Assembly (NCBI RefSeq): GCF_030445035.2
Contig: NC_080683.1
Coordinates: forward strand, 122,745,225 to 122,809,224
Length of the DNA stretch: 64,000 nt
Source of the DNA: Dasypus novemcinctus
Lineage: Eukaryota > Chordata > Mammalia > Cingulata > Dasypodidae
Reading direction: 5' to 3'
Shown one piece after another: positions 21,075 through 31,699 of this stretch. Under the pieces are notes generated by a model that had not been told where the DNA came from, did not search any database, and saw only the letters and a list, made by a program, of their open reading frames with translations. Position numbers and translations under genes: made by a program. Numbering within the stretch: the first letter of the stretch is position 1; every line of letters starts with the position of its first letter.

Positions 21075-21775
21075 TCAATTAAAAAAAAAAAAAAAGAATC
21101 AGTAAAAGAGTGGTGACTCCTACTCTCTGGTTCGTTGGACTTACCCAGGTCAGCTAACAGGGAGGTGAAGATGGTCAACCACTGCACCAGGGAATCAAGA
21201 GTGCCTACAACTGTAAGCAGAGGAATCTCATCCATCATCCATGTGGAATCTAAGCCCCCTCTTGATCTAGAGGTGGAGAGGACATCACCATCCCAGGGTC
21301 CACAGAATGGAGGAATAAAATATGGACTAGAGTGGACTTACTGATATTCTACTATAAAACTCTTGTGATGAGTTATTAGAAGAAATTTTAGCATCGAAGT
21401 GGAGAAAGTGGCCACAGTAGTTGCTGAGGGCAGGGAGAGGGTGGAAGAGCTGTGATGTGGGGGCATTTTTGGGACTTTGAGTTGTCCTAAATGATATTGC
21501 AGGATCAGACGCTAGACTTTATATATCCTGCCATAATCCACTGAATGGACTGGGGGAGAGTGAGAACTACAGGGTAAACTATTACCTGTGTAGTACAGCA
21601 GTGCCCCAAAATGTGTTCACCAAGTGCAATGAGTGTGCCTCAATGATGGGGGAGGTTGTTGGTGTGGGAGGAGTGGGTTGAGGGGTGGGGGGTATACAGG
21701 AACCTCTTATATTTTTTAGTGTAACATTTTTTTTGTGATGCATATATCTTCAAAAAAACACAATTTACAAAAATG
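21075..21775 (+). mobile_element. L1-like 3' end, longer copy
   Basis: Starts near GGTTCGTTGGACTTACCCAG and contains the shared markers CCATGTGGAATCTAAGCCCC, ACTGATATTCTACTATA, GGGACTTTGAGTTGTCCTAA, TATATCCTGCCATAATCCAC and a G-rich block, ending in an A-rich tail. The family is judged from 3'-end features only; no coding part is present. Confidence 0.65.
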
Positions 21776-21930
21776 ATGTGGTGGGGGGTGGGAGCGGGTT
21801 ATACAGGAACCTCTTGTGTTTCTTGTTTTTTTGTTTTTTAATGTAACATTCCTCGTGATCTATTAATTTTAATTTTCAAAATTTCCAAAAAATTTCAAAA
21901 ACAAAACAAACAAAAAAAAGAAAATGAATG
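21776..21930 (+). repeat. Partial duplicate of L1-like tail
   Basis: Repeats the end of the preceding copy (GGTGGGAGCGGGTTATACAG, AATGTAACATTCCTCGTGAT) and ends A-rich. It may be a local tandem duplication of the tail. Confidence 0.55.
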
Positions 21931-22737
21931 AGCTTCTCCCTTGGGAAGCAGCAGACCCTGGGCTCATAAGCACAGCCTTTGTGGGAATTTTAGTCGTGTC
22001 ACGTTAGCTTGGGCACAACAGACTTTGAGGAAATCTGGAGGGTCAGGTGAGGCTGTCAGATTTTCTACATTTGCAGTCGGCGGAAGGCCCAGGAAAGGGA
22101 AGAAAGAGAATTAGAGGAATCAGAAGCCTCTTCCCCAGGGTCAGACAAGGGCCCTCGAGGGGCAAGGCAGAGGGAAGAGACCCCGAAAGACCCCCCTTGC
22201 TGGGACTGGAAACGTGGGAAGCCATTCTCTGGGCCAGGCTTTGGCTCTCTGAACAGCCCCCAGGCATTCGGGCACTCCCTGTGAGCTGGGCATCCTCGCC
22301 TTCTCCAAGGGCTCTTAATTTTGCGTGCGCAGGCTGAAACCGCGCACAAAAGCACCCAGCCGCAGAGGCGGGTGATGGCTGGAGGGAACGGGTGCTGGAG
22401 GCACTTCTGCTTCGCCTCGAAGGGGCTCGGTGGACACTGCCCGTCCCCCCTTTCCTCCCACCCCCCGCAATGTTGATGTGGCTCCTTCTTGTGAAAGGCA
22501 ACTCGGAGTCGAGTTTGCAGACTGGCGTTTATTCAGGACCCAGAGTTACCTGCAGCAAAGGAAGCCAGAATGGATGTAGCTTCAGGTCTCTAGGGATGGC
22601 AAAGGGCCTTTATAGATGGAAAAAGGAAATTACTTTGACTCCTACTGACAGGAGCAGGATTTGTCCATCTTATAGGACGCATTTAGGGCCTGTGGGCTTT
22701 GTTTTCTATTGCGTCAAAGCCGATGATCTGGGCTTGA

Positions 22738-22809
22738 CTGGCTGTCCAGGTCAGCTGCTCTGGCTGTCCGGGTCAGCTGCTCTGGCTGTCCGGGTCAGCT
22801 GCTTTGGTG
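22738..22809. repeat. 24-base unit repeated three times
   Basis: CTGGCTGTCCGGGTCAGCTG plus CTCT is repeated three times, the first copy with AGG for GGG. Each unit has one CAGCTG E-box. Confidence 0.85.
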
Positions 22810-22825
22810 GATTTCAAATTTCAAT

Positions 22826-23150
22826 GGCATTTTTGGGACTTGGAGTTGTCCTGAATGATATCGCAGGGACAGATGCTGGACATTATATATCCTGCCATAA
22901 CCCACTGGATGGACTGGGGAGAGTGTAAACTACAATGTAAACTATGGTCCATGCACTATAGCAGTGCTCCAAAATATGTTCACCAAATACAATGGTTGTG
23001 CCACGATGATGAAAGAGGTTGTTGATGTGGGAGGAGTGGGGTGAGGGGGGTGGAGAGATTATGGGGACTCTTATATTTTTTAATGTAACATTTTGTGTGA
23101 TCTATGTACTTTCTTAAAAAAGACAATAAAATTTTGCAAAAAAAAAAAGC
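22826..23150 (+). mobile_element. L1-like 3' end, short copy
   Basis: Begins GGCATTTTTGGGACTTGGAG and runs through TATATATCCTGCCATAACCC, GATGATGAAAGAGGTTGTTG and a G-rich block to an A-rich tail near 23148. Same family and orientation as the neighbours. Confidence 0.7.
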
Positions 23151-24555
23151 TAAAGAGGGAACTTAAAATGGCCTGGCGGGGTTGTTTGGCTCTGAGGGAC
23201 CCCAGGGCTTTCTCGACACAGTTCTAGCTTTGGTAATCCATCGGTGCTCGGGAACTGGCACCCAGAACGGGCGCCTCGGGCTGCTGCAGGAGCGGGCCAG
23301 GATTGGACGGCACAGGGGAGAGGGGGCGTCGGGGCTTGAGCTGTGCCCCCAGGAGGCGCTTCCAGGACCTCCGACTATGAACCTTGTTTGGAAACAGGGT
23401 GGCCTCAGACGTAACTAGTACATCTAGGGGTCACGATGACAGCGACGAGCAGGGGCTGTCCTCCACGAGCACGGGCCTGGGGCCCCCAGGGAGCACCCCA
23501 CAAGTGGAGGAGGGGAGGCAGACACCGCCCCGTGCTGGGCCCCTGGGAGGACGGCTGTGGGCACTCCAGGGCCCGCGCTTTCGTGGGGAGAGCATGGCGC
23601 ACAGCCGGCAGGGCAGGGCGAGGAGGCCGCAGGGTCCCAGCGCCCCACGCGGGGCTGTCAGGGGTCTCCCCGCAAAGCCGCCCCACACCGTCCACGTCCG
23701 GCCCCTCATCACTGGTGTTTGCTCACGCATGTCCACTCGGCTGGAGCAGGTGCTAGGCCCGCGTCCGCAATGGTGAAGGCCAGGAGCCCACGGCCATGGC
23801 CGCGAGGGCCGTGCAGGCCAGCGTGTGGGGCCGACCCGGGGCCCTCCTTGCTGTGGAAGGCAGGGACAGCGCCTGCTAACCTGCGTGGCAAACTTTGCTG
23901 CACATTATTGAACTCTGCCAGAAGGAACTCAGATTTGCCAAGAGTAAAATGGGTCAAGACTCACTTGCCAAATTCTGATGCGTCATATACGTAAAGCTCT
24001 AACCACACCGGGGCTATTTCAGAGGCCTGGGGATTTTTCTACCAAATGTGCACCCTAAGTCCACGTCACCTGAGGGCTCAGCACAGTGGCCCACATCCTC
24101 GACCCAACCTCTGACCTCTGTGCTCTCACCCCAGGGCTTCCAGGGTGTGGCGCCTGGTGGGTGGGGCTCCCCCCCCATGGGGCTCCCCCTCCCCCCGGGT
24201 TTGGCACATGGTTCTCCACCTCCTTCCGGCCTGGGCCTGTTGCGTCCCCGTGATGCACTCTGGGCCCTGGCCTGGCTCCCTGACCACGTGACTGGGTTGT
24301 ATGGGCGGTCAAGGGCAGGTTGTAATTCATGTTAGCGTGGAAAGTAAACAAACAAGAACGATCAGAAAAAACAATAAAAAGAGCAAATGCGAAAGGGCTC
24401 TGGCTTGACCCGACATACAACCCCTCTGTGCAAGACAGCCGGCACAGTCCACAAAAAGCGACAAGGAGACCAGTGGGAGGGAAAGAAGTCCAGAGAGAGA
24501 CCCAAATACACATGGAAACAGGATGGATGACAAAGGTGACATCTCAGATCTCACG
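23151..24555. other. GC-rich spacer, no gene seen
   Basis: GC-rich sequence from 23250 to 24330 with several overlapping open frames, none recognisable. No repeat identified with confidence. Confidence 0.4.
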
Positions 24556-25020
24556 GGGGGAAGGTGGACTTTTTAATGAATAACGCGGGTACACTAGCTA
24601 GCCACTGGAAAAACATAAAATCCATCTCACGCCACCAACAAGAATGAACTCCAAGTGGACCAGGGAATCTGAATGCAACCACACAAGTACTTGAAGAATA
24701 CACGGGTGAATCCTCTTGAACCATGGACCATGGAAGGTGTTCTATCCAGAGGCAATACAAGATAAGACTGGTAAATCTGGATCTACACAATTATTAAAAC
24801 ATTTGCTGGGTTCCGTTCCCAGTGCCTCCTGGAGAAGGTGAGCAAGCAGTGAGCAGACAGAAGACAGAACTATCTTGGGGGGAGGGGGTCAATAAATTTA
24901 AAAAAAAACAAAGACAATGGGACACACTGGAGAAAATATTGATGACATATATCACAGAGAAGGGGTAATAATCCCATTATATAAAGAACTCTTAAAGAGA
25001 GGGAACATAAATTCCAAAGT
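24556..25020 (+). mobile_element. Old L1 ORF2 fragments with a SINE tail piece
   Basis: 24560-24790 and 24915-25010 resemble the 3' part of L1 ORF2 (for example AACTCCAAGTGGACCAGGGA and CATTATATAAAGAACTCTTA). Between them, GTTCCGTTCCCAGTGCCTCC and an A-rich stretch look like a short SINE inserted in the L1. All are non-coding fossils. Confidence 0.55.
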
Positions 25021-25224
25021 AGGGCCCACTGGCAAGGCACCAAACTCCTGAGCTCTCTGCCCTGCCTATAGTATCTGGATGTCCCCAGAGCCCTCAGGAG
25101 CCCCGTTATTTCAGGCAATATTTTCATTGGCAGTCAATGAGCTCCTGCTAAGATATGCATAAGTGTAACCTCTGGAATGACCAAGTGTAACCTCTGGAAT
25201 GACCCCCTAACTCAGTTTGAATTT

Positions 25225-25925
25225 TCTTAGCCATATAAACTCATTTGTCTTTATACTTTCCCCCTTTGGGTGAAGGTCTTTTTCCAGTTGCATTGCTAGT
25301 TGGTGCTTGGTAGTAACCCCTCAGTGCCAGGGAGGCTCATCCCCAGGAGTCATGTCCCATGCTGGCGGGGGCGGGGGGGAGGTAATGCATTTATATGCTG
25401 AGTTTGGCTTACAGAGAGGTCATATTTGAGCAAAAAGAAGACTCTCAAGAGGTAACTCTTAGGCACCTATAATACTAGGCTAAGTTTTAATTTCAAAAGT
25501 ACAGGTTCAAAGGCAAAGACCAAAAAAGAATGAAGATCCAACAATGAGCCCTTGATACTAATGACTATGCTTGTGAGCCTGTGCACCTGAAATAAGAACA
25601 AGGCCTAGAGCTGCAGGGTGCCTAAGAGTTACCTCCTGACAGCCTCCATGTTGCTCAAATGTGGCCAGTCTTGAAGCCAAACTCAGCATGTAAATGTGTT
25701 GCCTTCCCCCCAGTGTGGGACATGACTCCCGGGGATGAGCCTCCCTGGTGCTGAGGGATTACTACCAAGTACCAGCTGATGATGTAACTAGAAAATGACC
25801 TTGAATAAAAGGGTCAACTTGGACCAGCAGAATATCTCAATCTACATATAATTCCAGGAGTTAAAAATGCTTTTTAACTTGAATCAAGGGGGAAATGGAA
25901 AGGACAAATGAGTTTATATGGCTAT
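25225..25925. repeat. Large imperfect foldback (inverted repeat)
   Basis: The left arm (about 25229-25493) is the reverse complement of the right arm (about 25604-25925) with substitutions. The right arm has an extra block of roughly 80-90 bases. Paired markers: CATATAAACTCATTTGTC with GACAAATGAGTTTATATG; CTCATCCCCAGGAGTCATGT with ACATGACTCCCGGGGATGAG; GGTAACTCTTAGGCACC with GTGCCTAAGAGTTACC. The spacer is about 110 bases. The right arm continues into the 3'-end family at 25926-26930. I do not know whether the palindrome belongs to the repeat's consensus or is a local rearrangement. Confidence 0.88.
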
Positions 25926-26930
25926 GAGTCTCCAAAAAGAGCTGGGAGGTTATCAAAGGAGTTGCCCTTATGCACACCTCAGCAGAGTCCCAGAGACAGC
26001 CAAAGTAGATACAAGGCCAGGTATTGGTTCTTCTGAGGGCTACAGAGACCCACAGGTTCTATGGTCATGGCAGATGGAGTTCACTGCCATGTCAGTTGGC
26101 CCTACTTTGGAGTTTGTGTTTCTGTGTGATGGAGCTGGACTCAAATGTGATCTTTGTTCACAAGCCTCTCCTATTACTTTTACCAGAACTGTAGTTGGTG
26201 CTGGGGTTTAGTATATACCCAGGGGACCTGAATATCTGGGCTGACCATGTGATAGCCAGGCCCTGAGCCTCAACAGACTTGCAATCCCTACACTCTAGTT
26301 TATTGGACTTACCCCACTCAGTTAACATGGAGGTGAAGAAGGTCAACCACCACACCAGGGAGCCAAGAGTGACTACATCTGAAAGCAGGAAGATTGCATC
26401 CAGCACCCATGTGGAATCTAAGCCCCCTCTTGATATAGATGTGGAGTGGACACAACCATTCCAAGGTCCACAGGATGGAGGAATAGAGTATGGATTAGAG
26501 TGGACTTACTGATATTCTATTCATGAACTATTGTGATTAGTAATAGAAGAAAATGTGGCATTGGTGTGGAGAAAGTGGCCATGGTGGCTGCTGGGGGTAG
26601 GGAGTGGGAGGAAGAGATGAGATGTGGGGCATTTTGGGGACTTGGAGTTGTCCTGCGTGGTGCTGCAGGGACAGTTACCAGACATTGTATGTCCTCCCAT
26701 GGCCCACTGGGTGGAATGTGGGAGAGTGTGGGCTATGATGTGGACCACTGACCATGAGGTGCAGCTGTGCTCAGAGATGTATTCACCAAATGCAGTGAAT
26801 GTCTCATGATGATGGAGGAGATTGTTGTTATGGGGGGAGGAGTGGGGTGAGGGGAGTGGGGGGTATATGGGGACCTCATATTTTTTAATGTAATATTAGA
26901 AAATAAATAAAGACAAAAAAAAAGTAAAGG
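25926..26930 (+). mobile_element. L1-like 3' end, longest copy
   Basis: Continues from the foldback through GAACTGTAGTTGGTGCTGGG, CCATGTGGAATCTAAGCCCC, GGACTTGGAGTTGTCC and a G-rich block to TTTTTTAATGTAATATTAGA and an A-rich tail. It looks less diverged than its neighbour. No protein-coding remnant was recognised. Confidence 0.65.
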
Positions 26931-27690
26931 TTCAGTTGTGGTTTCCCTACACATGGCTCTTCTATTTGAACCTACAGTTAGTACTAGAGTTGATAGGTGT
27001 ATGTCCAAGAGATTTAAATCTTTGGGCTCTCCAAGTCCTATTTGGGCCCTGAGTCTCAACAGAGTTGCAATACCTACCCTCCTGTTCATTCAACTCACCC
27101 AGGACAACTAACAAGATGATGATGGACAACAAGCATCCCAAAGAACAGAGAGAGTCTATAATTGCAAGCAAGATAGCCTCATCCACCTACCCTCTCAATT
27201 AGAGGTGGAGTGGGCATCACTATCCCAGAATACTCAGGATTGGGGAATGAAAGATGGACTAGAGTAGACTTACTGTTTTTCTACTATCAACTTATTGTAA
27301 TTCTAGTAATGGAAGAACTTTTATCATTGATGTGGAGACAGTGACCACCAGAGGCTCTGAGGGGAGGGACAGGGAAAAATAGATGTAATATGTGGGCATT
27401 TTTGGGACTCTGGAATTGTCCTGAATGACATTGCAATGACAGATACAGGCCATTATATATCTTGCCATAACTTACAAAATTGTGTGGGAGAGAATGTTAA
27501 CTACAATGTAAACTATAATCCATGCTTAGTGCCAATGCTCCAAAATGTGTTCAATTGTAACAAATGTACCAGGCTAATGAAGGATATTGTTAATGTGGGA
27601 AAATGTGTGAGGGGTAGGGAGCGGGGTATATGGGGATCCCTATATTTTTATGTAACATTTATGTAATCTAAGTATCTTTTTAGAAAATTT
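26931..27690 (+). mobile_element. L1-like 3' end, older copy
   Basis: The same series of blocks as the previous copy, more diverged (GAACCTACAGTTAGTACTAG, GGACTCTGGAATTGTCCTGA, CAATTGTAACAAATGTACCA, TATGTAACATTTATGTAATC). The CAATTGTAACAAATGTACCA block is a classic L1 3' UTR phrase and supports the L1-like assignment of the cluster. Confidence 0.65.
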
Positions 27691-27696
27691 TTAAAG

Positions 27697-27722
27697 TTTA
27701 TATATATATATATATATATATA
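27697..27722. repeat. (TA)n microsatellite
   Basis: About 12-13 TA units after the A/T-rich end of the preceding repeat. Confidence 0.9.
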
Positions 27723-27729
27723 AGTAATT

Positions 27730-28180
27730 AATGACCTTGTTTAAAAAAACTGCAATAGAGACGGATAAAACCCTGATAGAATAGCTTCAAGAGGGAATGT
27801 CAAGAGGAGCATTTGAATACAAGAATATTAGTAGTATAAACAGTGAAAACTAAGTACATAAACTGTAATTAAAGTATAAGTGATGAATGATATGCAACAT
27901 TGCTATTTCTTAATAAAGTTATTAATGAAAGGAGAAATCAGAAAAAGAGGAAGAAAGCTTGAACAGAAAATGCATTTGAAAATAAATATCTCCTTTAAAT
28001 TTACAAAAAGATCTTCAAATCACTCATAACTACAGAAATGCAACTTAAAACTTCCATTTCTCCCCTATTGGATAGCAAAAATGGAAAAGTGTGACAACAC
28101 TTTCTTTTGGAAAGGCAGGAGGGAAGCAGGTAGGAGAGCAAACTAGCACAATTCCCTTTTCAGAAGGGAACACGGCAGTG
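27730..28180 (+). mobile_element. Old L1 ORF2 3' fragment
   Basis: The stretch CAGAAATGCAACTTAAAACT, TTCTCCCCTATTGGATAGCA, GTGTGACAACACTTTC matches the well-known L1 ORF2 end in diverged form. Non-coding. Confidence 0.6.
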
Positions 28181-29929
28181 ACTAAACTACACCTGCACTC
28201 ATCTTTCTCCGGGGCTCCACCCTGAAGATAAATCTTCAAAAGACAAAACTACCCAAGTCTGCAGGAGGCCACGCAAAGCAGCACCGGGAGGGTGGGCCGA
28301 CAGCAGGACCCCAGGTACACGGTGACAACTGACACAGTGGCTACGCGCAGTGTGGAGGGTGGTGGTGGCACTAAGTGAAAACGGCCAAGCACAACTCATA
28401 CGGCATCCTTTATGTAAGAAAGGAAATATGAGAAGATACATGGGTCTGCTTGATAATTCAAAGAGAAATGGAGAGGAGAGGAAGGGGTACCAACGAGCTT
28501 GGTTCCATACAGCAGCAGGAGGGAGGAGCAGGGCGGTAGGGCGAGAACAGGGCGCACGGAGGGGGGGCAGCGGGGCGGACCTTCTCTGAGTAGGGCTGTG
28601 TAGTTCTGACTTTGGGGAACCATGGTAAGGATTCACGTGGTAGACAGAGAGAAAGTCAACAAGGATGGGGAAGGAACCCAAAATGGAGTATGAGTCATTC
28701 TGAGGCCAATCAGGAAGTGGAGACCACCTGCGAAAGTCGAATACAAAGAAGCCATGACCCCAGCAGGGAGTAACTGCACCCGTGTGGCGAGAACTCTGGA
28801 GACGAGCCTGGGCCTGAGAGAGAGCTACAGAACTCCTGCATGTGGCCAGGTCCCACCCTAAGGCTGGGGTTTGGATCTCATTGCAGGGTAGCGTGGGAGA
28901 TGGATGCAAAAATTCTGAGGGTTGTCTGGGCCAGAGCTGCTGCACCATCACCAAGCAAGCAGGAAACACCCCTGCATGCCAAGGCTCCCATGCAGGAATT
29001 ACAGCCAGAGCTGGAAGCCAAGAATGCCCTGTGTATTACAAGTGACCAGGCTGGCTGATGGGCACCCGGAAAGTACTGGGGTATTTAGAGCTCACACCCC
29101 AGCGAGGCAGCACGAGGCCACAGTGCATGGGGTCTGTGTTGCCAGGACCACAGTGAGGTGGTCCCCAGCTGGGACCAGGGCTGTGGGCTCCCCAGTGCAC
29201 CATGGGATCTGGGCAAGCCCCCAGGGCTGAGCTCCAGAGCCCTTCCCTGACAAAGCATCACGTCATATTCGCTGCAGAGAAAGGTTTGAAGAATCCAGAC
29301 CCATTACTGCAGAGCAGGTAATGAAGGATGGATTTGGAGGTAGGAGGCAATAAATTGATAACTGGTGTAAAATGCAAACAAACTAACCAACCTAACTATG
29401 TGACAAGAAATGAATAGCACGACCACACAGCAAGGGGAGGGGCAAGGATGTAGCCCAGGTTACTTTGAAAAACAGGGTTTTGACACTACACTAAGACCAA
29501 AGGTAAAATGGACCATCCACAAATGCACTTGCAGGGGGATGGGCTGAAATCCCAAAAGCACCCTGAGCATATTCTGGAGTTGAGCAGATAAGGGACTATA
29601 CTGTGGATATGAGAAGCGGTTTTCTCATTGTCAGAGAAAGGAGCCACAAATCAAGAGAGGCTGGAAGGAACCTCTGGTGCTGGACTGGAGTTAAACGTAT
29701 CAAGTGAACCGATGATTGTGAGGGAAACAGGCCTGGAAGGTGTGTGCGCGCACCTAGAGCTCCAGCTCCGTCCCTGGGGAGACCAGGAGCAGGGCGCTCC
29801 AGCAGAGCGAGCACACCACGCCCATAACTTGGTGTCTAAAGACCAGTCTCTGCCAAGAGGAGCCGACACTGATCCCAGGGCCAGAGGGAAAGTACAAGGT
29901 GAGCCGGGGCATCTGCTGGTGCCAGAAAG
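28181..29929. other. Spacer, no gene seen
   Basis: Unique-looking sequence. A 256-codon minus-strand frame (28199-28969) has no recognisable domain and is judged chance. Parts could be worn repeat sequence. Confidence 0.4.
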
Positions 29930-30300
29930 TCAGGAAGTGCTTTCATAAAGATGCTGGCACATGTCAAAAGAATCCAGGAGCTGACCTGAAGGGACTCTCT
30001 TGGCCAAACAGAAAGCAATTTGAACAAACGAAACACATGATGGCAGTAATGGATTATAACCCACAGGATAAAATGAGCATGCATGAGTCCACACCAATAT
30101 AAATAAACAATTGAATACATGTATAGGAAGAGAAAGTTCTTCCTTACAATAGAATTCCAAGTCATAAACATGGAAGGAATGATGGAAAATAATGCCACTG
30201 TTTGGCAAATACCACTGTGATCATCGTTTGAAGCAGGAATTATCAATGAATGCTGTAATTAGTAGACAATGTATGATGAGAGACAGGATATTTGTACCGT
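29930..30300 (+). mobile_element. Old L1 3' fragment
   Basis: ATGGATTATAACCCACAGGA, GCATGAGTCCACACCAATAT and the AAGTTCTTCCTTACAATAGA stretch resemble an ancient L1 3' region. Diverged and non-coding. Confidence 0.45.
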
Positions 30301-30800
30301 CTCAGAGTATCTCCCCCAGGAAACAGCGATTCGTGCCAGGGGGAAGACAGCTCCCCTAGAGGCAGCCTTCAGCAAGCACCCAGGCTGACCCTTGCCAGTC
30401 ACGGGACAGGGGACGTCAGGCTCCTGCACACCTGGGTCATTCACAGAGAAACACCAGCAAGCCCGACCTCAGGAGCAGTCCACAAAATTAGCCGGCCAGA
30501 ACTTGCTCTTAGAGAGTAAATTCACGAAAGACCAAGAAACGCCGAGGGGCTGTTCTGGGTTAAGGCAGTTGCGTAAAAATTTAAGGGCGCTGGCTCTCAG
30601 GTCATGCCCCTGGGGGGTCGGCCCTGGGGGAGGCCGAGGAGCCTTGACCACCCGCAACGTGAGGTGCTGGTTTAGACCCTGGGCCTCTGCTGGGAGAAGG
30701 GCACGACTTGGATTTGGCCTTGGGGCTATACATAGAGATGTATCGGAGTTAATTTCCTAATCTTGAGCCCGTTTCTGTGGTTAAAGAAGATAACACTTGA
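30301..30800. other. Spacer, no gene seen
   Basis: No recognised exon or repeat before the SINE. Confidence 0.35.
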
Positions 30801-31217
30801 GGCGGCGGGCTTGGCCCAGTGGTCAGGGCGTCCGCCTGCCACACGGGAGGTCGGCGGTTCAAGCCCCGGGCCTCCTTGACCCGTGTGCAGCCGGCCCACG
30901 CGCAGTGCTGATGCGCGCAAGGAGTGCCGTGTCACGCAGGGGTGTCCCCCGCATAGGGGAGCCCCACATGCAAGGAGTGCACCCCGTAAGGAGAGCCACC
31001 CAGCGCGAAAGAAAGTGCAGCCTGCCCAGGAACGGCGCCGCCCACACGGAGAGCTGACACAGCAAGATGACGCAACAAAAAGAAACACAGATTCCCATGC
31101 CACTGACAACAACAGAAGCAGACAAAGAAGACACAGCAAATAGACACAGAGAACAGACAACCGGGGTGGGGGGGAAGGGGAGAGAAATAAATAAAATAAA
31201 TCTTTAAAAAAAAAAGA
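30801..31217 (+). mobile_element. DAS-SINE, GC-rich and little diverged
   Basis: Full-length copy with many CG dinucleotides still present, TGGCCCAGTGGTCAGGGCG as A-box region and CGGTTCAAGCCCC as B-box region. It sits inside an older L1 tail: GATAACACTTGAG on the left and GAGAATACTTGAGG on the right are its likely imperfect target duplication. Confidence 0.94.
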
Positions 31218-31218
31218 G

Positions 31219-31345
31219 AGAATACTTGAGGAATCTGGATATATGGGAATTCTTTCTCCTATTTGTACAACTTTTTATAAGTTTAAAATTATTTTAAAGT
31301 AAAAAGTTACTATGTTTTTAATTGAAAAAAAAAAAGTAAAGATAA
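31219..31345 (+). mobile_element. Old L1 3' terminus
   Basis: TATATGGGAATTCTTTCTCC, ATTTGTACAACTTTTTATAA, GTTTAAAATTATTTTAAAGT and an A-rich end fit an ancient L1 3' end. Confidence 0.6.
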
Positions 31346-31429
31346 AACAGCCAGCACATCTATGCTTGTGGCGGAGAAACTTGCGCCATGGCACGTCTGG
31401 GAGCAGTGACAGGGTCAGGAGGCCAAACG

Positions 31430-31690
31430 TGGGCTCAGGCGGCAGCCGGAGGTGGCCCGAGTCTGTCCTGTGACTCACTAACTGGGCGGTGCCAGGCCGG
31501 TGACCTCATTCCCCTAAGCCTCAGTTTCCTTATAGGAAAAATGGGTTGCCATAACAATACCTACTTCATATGCTCAGGGTAATATCTGCAGGAAAATTTA
31601 GAACAACAGCAGGCGCACATAGTAGGGCCTCAGCCAACAGACTTAGCAGGAGCTGCTGCTACTGTGCTTCTTGGGGTTTGCCACTCAATC
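31430..31690 (+). mobile_element. MIR (ancient mammalian SINE)
   Basis: CCTAAGCCTCAGTTTCCTTA and AAAATGGGTTGCCATAACAA are close to the MIR core and 3' part. AGCAGGCGCACATAGTAGGG corresponds to the conserved GGCACATAGTAGG end. Confidence 0.8.
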
Positions 31691-31699
31691 CCAGGTCAG

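Noticed and set aside
25225-25925. L1 5' inversion by twin priming as the cause of the foldback
   Set aside because: Twin priming inverts a segment but does not leave both orientations of the same sequence; here the same sequence is present twice.
28199-28969. 256-codon minus frame
   Set aside because: No family resemblance or flanking splice pattern; judged chance.
30726-31160. Cys/Ser-rich frames of about 90-145 codons recurring across the window
   Set aside because: They are antisense translations of the DAS-SINE and recur wherever that SINE lies.
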